From Emticicia sp051209875 (GTDB taxonomy: Bacteria > Bacteroidota > Bacteroidia > Cytophagales > Spirosomataceae): a stretch of 64,000 nt of DNA. The position numbers were made by a program, and so were the translations under genes. Below are positions 61,170-64,000 of this stretch, piece by piece (the first letter of the stretch is position 1; the number at the start of each line of letters is the position of its first letter). The notes beneath the pieces are model-generated. The model ran no database searches. It was not told the DNA's origin and saw only the letters and a program-made list of their open reading frames with translations. The stretch spans positions 2,418,001 to 2,482,000 of the forward strand of contig NZ_JBNTQY010000001.1 of NCBI RefSeq assembly GCF_051209875.1. Reading direction: 5' to 3'.

Positions 61170-62013
61170 TGGCATTTTCTTTTAAAATCAATGGTTTTAC
61201 TTCATCTTTAAATCCAGCTTCCTCAAAATCTTTCATCCAACGCTCAGGTGTAATGAGAGGGAAATCAGTTCCAAACAATACCCTGTTTTTCAACATAGTG
61301 TTGGCATATTGTACCAATTGTTTCGGAAAATACTTGGGCGACCAACCACTCAAATCAATATAAACATTTGGCTTGTGCATGGCCACCGATAGAGCTTCAT
61401 CTTGCCAAGGCCATGAAGGATGTGCAATAATTATCGGACAATCTGGAAAATCAATCGCGACATCATCGAGGTGCATAGGGTTTGAATATTCTAAACGTAA
61501 ACCACCACCACCACGAACACCCGAACCAAAACCAGAATGCCCTGAGTGAAAAAGCATTGGTAATTTGTATTCGGCAATGACTTCGTATAAATGATAGGCC
61601 ATTTTATCCTGTGGGTAAAATCCTTGTACAGTAGGATGAAATTTAAAGCCTTTTACGCCATAATTTTCTATCAAATCTCTGGCTTCTCTTGCTCCCATGC
61701 GACCTTTGTGTGGGTCAATGCTGGCAAAAGCAATCATGACATCATCATTTTTTAATGCTGCTTCGGCCACTTCTATATTTGGAATTCTCTTTTTACCAAC
61801 TTCATGCTCAGAATCTACCGTAAACATCACAAATGCTAAGTTACTTTCTCGGTAAAAATCAGCTGTTTCTTGAATTGTTGGACGCTTATCAGACTTGAAA
61901 TATTTAGCAAAAGCTACATCAAATTCTGAACGATAATCATCGTGAGGTTGACAACATGATACTTCAGCATGCGTATGAACATCGATTGCGGTAATTTTTT
62001 CTATATTAATCAT
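61144..62013 (-). CDS. Amidohydrolase-2 family hydrolase (CouO-like candidate)
   Basis: Metal-dependent TIM-barrel hydrolase, 289 aa. DVHTHAEV near 10-17 (HxH), GFKFHPTVQGFYP near 121-133, LFHSGHSG near 155, IIAHPSWPW near 188-196 and FGTDFPLI near 250-257 form the family metal site. The frame could extend to 62049, but ATG 62013 avoids overlap with the SDR gene. It shares a transcript with the SDR and CoA ligase. In the Rhodococcus p-hydroxycinnamate (cou) cluster an amidohydrolase is proposed to release 4-hydroxybenzoate from a beta-keto-CoA, and this is the best guess here. Confidence 0.75.
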   Translation of the reverse strand: MINIEKITAIDVHTHAEVSCCQPHDDYRSEFDVAFAKYFKSDKRPTIQETADFYRESNLAFVMFTVDSEHEVGKKRIPNIEVAEAALKNDDVMIAFASIDPHKGRMGAREARDLIENYGVKGFKFHPTVQGFYPQDKMAYHLYEVIAEYKLPMLFHSGHSGFGSGVRGGGGLRLEYSNPMHLDDVAIDFPDCPIIIAHPSWPWQDEALSVAMHKPNVYIDLSGWSPKYFPKQLVQYANTMLKNRVLFGTDFPLITPERWMKDFEEAGFKDEVKPLILKENAIKMLGLRP

Positions 62014-62020
62014 TGTCCTT

Positions 62021-62788
62021 TTATTTAGCTGCCATGCGAATAGCTCCATCTAAACGAATCACTTCACCATTTAGCATTTGATTTTTTATAATATGTTCTG
62101 CCAAAGCAGCATACTCTGATGGTTGGCCTAAACGAGCAGGAAAAGGTACTTGTTGACCTAAAGAAATACGTGCTTCCTCAGGTAAACCTGCCAAAAGTGG
62201 GGTTTCAAAAAGTCCTGGTGCGATGGTCATGACACGAATACCAAGACGAGAAAATTCACGTGCAATGGGCAATGTCATGGCAACAATTCCACCTTTTGAG
62301 GCTGAATAGGCTGCTTGACCAATTTGACCATCAAATGCTGCAACAGATGCTGTATTGATGATTACACCTCTCTCTCCACTTTCACCAACTTCATTGTTTT
62401 GAATGACAGCCGCAACCAAGCGAATAACATTGAAAGTGCCAATGAGATTGATAGAAATTGTTTTTGTAAAAGAAGCCAATGAATGAGGGCCATTTTTACC
62501 AACAACTCTTTCAGCAGGGCCAATGCCCGCACAATTGATTGCTCCATTTAAGCCACCAAACGTTTGTAGAGCAATAGAAATAGCATTTTGTACACTTTCT
62601 TCATTACTCACATCAGTTTGAACAAACTTTGCATTTTTTCCTAAAGTTGTTTCAGCGTGTTCTCCTGTTACTGAATTAATATCAGCCAATAAGACATTTC
62701 CGCCATTTTCAACAATGTTTTTTGCAGTGGCAAACCCTAAGCCAGAAGCTCCGCCTGTGATTAGGAAAGTTTTATCTTTGATCTGCAT
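62021..62788 (-). CDS. SDR-family 3-hydroxyacyl-CoA dehydrogenase
   Basis: 255 aa short-chain dehydrogenase. Cofactor motif GGASGLGFATAKNI near 10-23, NCAGIGPAER near 89, catalytic Ser in NTASVAAF near 147 and YSASKGG near 161. Features match type II (HSD17B10-like) 3-hydroxyacyl-CoA dehydrogenases (GLFETPLLAGLPEEAR, FPARLGQPSEYAAL). Likely oxidises the beta-hydroxy-acyl-CoA made from hydroxycinnamoyl-CoA. A hydratase would be needed and is not in the window. Confidence 0.85.
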   Translation of the reverse strand: MQIKDKTFLITGGASGLGFATAKNIVENGGNVLLADINSVTGEHAETTLGKNAKFVQTDVSNEESVQNAISIALQTFGGLNGAINCAGIGPAERVVGKNGPHSLASFTKTISINLIGTFNVIRLVAAVIQNNEVGESGERGVIINTASVAAFDGQIGQAAYSASKGGIVAMTLPIAREFSRLGIRVMTIAPGLFETPLLAGLPEEARISLGQQVPFPARLGQPSEYAALAEHIIKNQMLNGEVIRLDGAIRMAAK

Positions 62789-62830
62789 AATTTTAATATT
62801 TTTATATTGAAATCTTCTTTATTTGTAAAT

Positions 62831-64000
62831 TTAAGCAATGCAAATTATATCATTTCCTACATTGGCATATAATTTTTCAACCAAATCAGTTCTATATTTC
62901 AATATCGCTCTTTGATTCAGCGAACCCTTGTCAGTAATTTCACCTAAATCAATCGAAGGAGCATCAATGGCAATGATTGCTCTCTCAATTCTTGTCGCAC
63001 TTCCTGTGGCAGTTTTAGCGAAATTATTTAATTGATTGAAAAGATATTCTCTGACTTTCGCATGTAAAAAGGCCTCTTGATTGGATATATTTGCAGCTAA
63101 ATTTGCTAATTTTCTGCAAGCATCAGCATTCAAAAATAAGATAGTTGTAATAAAATCTCTATCAAGGCCAACAATGACTGCATCCTGTACGATGGGTGCA
63201 GTTGCTGAAACTAACTTGGCTTTTAAAACACCTACATTTACCCAAGTTCCAGTTGAAAGTTTAAAATCTTCGGCAATTCTTCCATCAAAAATTAAGCCCT
63301 TGTCTGGAAAATTTTCGTCAACAAATTTGACAGCATCACCTGTTTTATAGAAGCCTTCTTCATCAAATGCGTTTTCAGTGGCTGTTGGTTGTCGCCAATA
63401 GCCAGGTGTAACATTTGGCCCTTGATATAGAGCTTCCAGTTTATCTCCGTCAGGACGTAATTTTACAGTCAACCCAGCCACAGGTACACCCAATAAACCT
63501 GAGAAACTACCACCCCAATTGGCAAACATGGCCGATGGACCAGATTCAGTACAACCCAAACCTGTAATAATTGGTATCTTTTTCCCAATGGTTTCTTGAG
63601 CCAATTCTTCCAATTTATTCCATACAGGTTGGGCCAAAGAGGCACCAGCATAAAAAATAATATTAAGTTTACTAAAAAACTTTATACGCAATTCTGGCTC
63701 TTTCTCAAGATAAGGAATCAGTTCTTCAAAACCTTTGGGAACATTGAAGTAGGCAGTAGGGGAGATTTCTCTTAGGTTTTGAACGGTCGTTTCGATTCCT
63801 TTTGGAGTTGGTTTTCCATCATCTATATAAAGAGTTCCGTTGTTATATAAAGTTAAACCAAAGTTATGATTGCCTCCAAAAGTATGATTCCAAGGTAGCC
63901 AGTCAATAAAAACAGGAGGTTCATCTTCCATGAAGGGAAAAACCTGAGTGATTTGTTGCAGGTTTGCACAAATCATTTTGTGTGTATTGATTACTCCTTT
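62831..64000 (-). CDS. Feruloyl/p-coumaroyl-CoA ligase (partial, cut by window end)
   Basis: ANL-superfamily acyl-CoA ligase missing its N-terminus. The frame is open to the last base and reads KGVINTHKMICAN at the edge, the usual sequence after the P-loop. Visible: DWLPWNHTFGGNHNFG, the ligase motif LGCTESGP, YKTGDAVKF, and a DGRIAEDFKLSTGTWV hinge region typical of feruloyl-CoA synthetases. Activates a hydroxycinnamate for side-chain removal. The C-terminus is complete. An ATG at 63976 is internal and not the start. Confidence 0.85.
   Translation of the reverse strand, partial: KGVINTHKMICANLQQITQVFPFMEDEPPVFIDWLPWNHTFGGNHNFGLTLYNNGTLYIDDGKPTPKGIETTVQNLREISPTAYFNVPKGFEELIPYLEKEPELRIKFFSKLNIIFYAGASLAQPVWNKLEELAQETIGKKIPIITGLGCTESGPSAMFANWGGSFSGLLGVPVAGLTVKLRPDGDKLEALYQGPNVTPGYWRQPTATENAFDEEGFYKTGDAVKFVDENFPDKGLIFDGRIAEDFKLSTGTWVNVGVLKAKLVSATAPIVQDAVIVGLDRDFITTILFLNADACRKLANLAANISNQEAFLHAKVREYLFNQLNNFAKTATGSATRIERAIIAIDAPSIDLGEITDKGSLNQRAILKYRTDLVEKLYANVGNDIICIA

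Overview
The window reads as chromosome of an AT-rich Bacteroidota bacterium, most likely a Cytophagales/Spirosomataceae-type environmental heterotroph (inference). The reasons are two SusC/SusD pairs, many Sec-exported proteins and lipoproteins, scarce Shine-Dalgarno sequences, and intergenic -7 boxes of the Bacteroidota type (TAnnTTTG). I saw no rRNA, tRNA, CRISPR array, phage or insertion sequence.

Region 1 (1-23.2 kb, all + strand) is an envelope and sulfur-oxyanion island. It holds a SusC/SusD pair, a His-rich TPR protein, a DUF1684 protein, and a cytochrome c/SoxC sulfite dehydrogenase pair with an FAD oxidoreductase. These are followed by a YeiH-type exporter, a TPR/DUF2490/beta-barrel operon, a TlpA-like thioredoxin, DUF4395, a fatty-acid-hydroxylase-family protein, a TauE/SafE exporter, a ChrB-domain/AraC fusion regulator, ChrA and an exported superoxide dismutase. 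A 27-bp palindrome, perfect in its best copy, recurs in front of at least five of these units. In four cases it lies just upstream of a TAnnTTTG box. This suggests one undescribed regulon for handling sulfite and related oxyanions.

Region 2 (23.2-45.3 kb, + strand) is a carbohydrate locus. It contains SusC/SusD, a beta-propeller/c-type cytochrome fusion, a DUF1080 lipoprotein, three TIM-barrel isomerase/epimerases, an alpha/beta hydrolase, a DUF4432 epimerase, a cupin, a Gfo/Idh/MocA oxidoreductase, an RbsABC-type ABC importer and a two-domain aldolase/short-chain dehydrogenase. The set resembles 3-keto-sugar pathways joined to deoxyhexose-type catabolism, but no sugar kinase is present.

Region 3 (45.3-52.1 kb) has an Lrp/AsnC regulator divergent from an operon for D-amino-acid derivatives. 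The operon encodes an exported serine beta-lactamase-fold/D-aminoacylase fusion, a DUF1611 (DgcN-type) protein, an enolase-superfamily epimerase (DgcA-type) and an APC permease.

Region 4 (52.1-64 kb, mostly - strand) is aromatic catabolism. 4-hydroxybenzoate is taken by PobA to protocatechuate and then through PcaHG, PcaB, PcaL, a fused CoA transferase and PcaF to succinyl-CoA and acetyl-CoA. A divergent AraC regulator sits beside pobA. A second minus-strand unit (hydroxycinnamoyl-CoA ligase cut by the window edge, SDR dehydrogenase, amidohydrolase) probably feeds 4-hydroxybenzoate or vanillate from plant phenolics.
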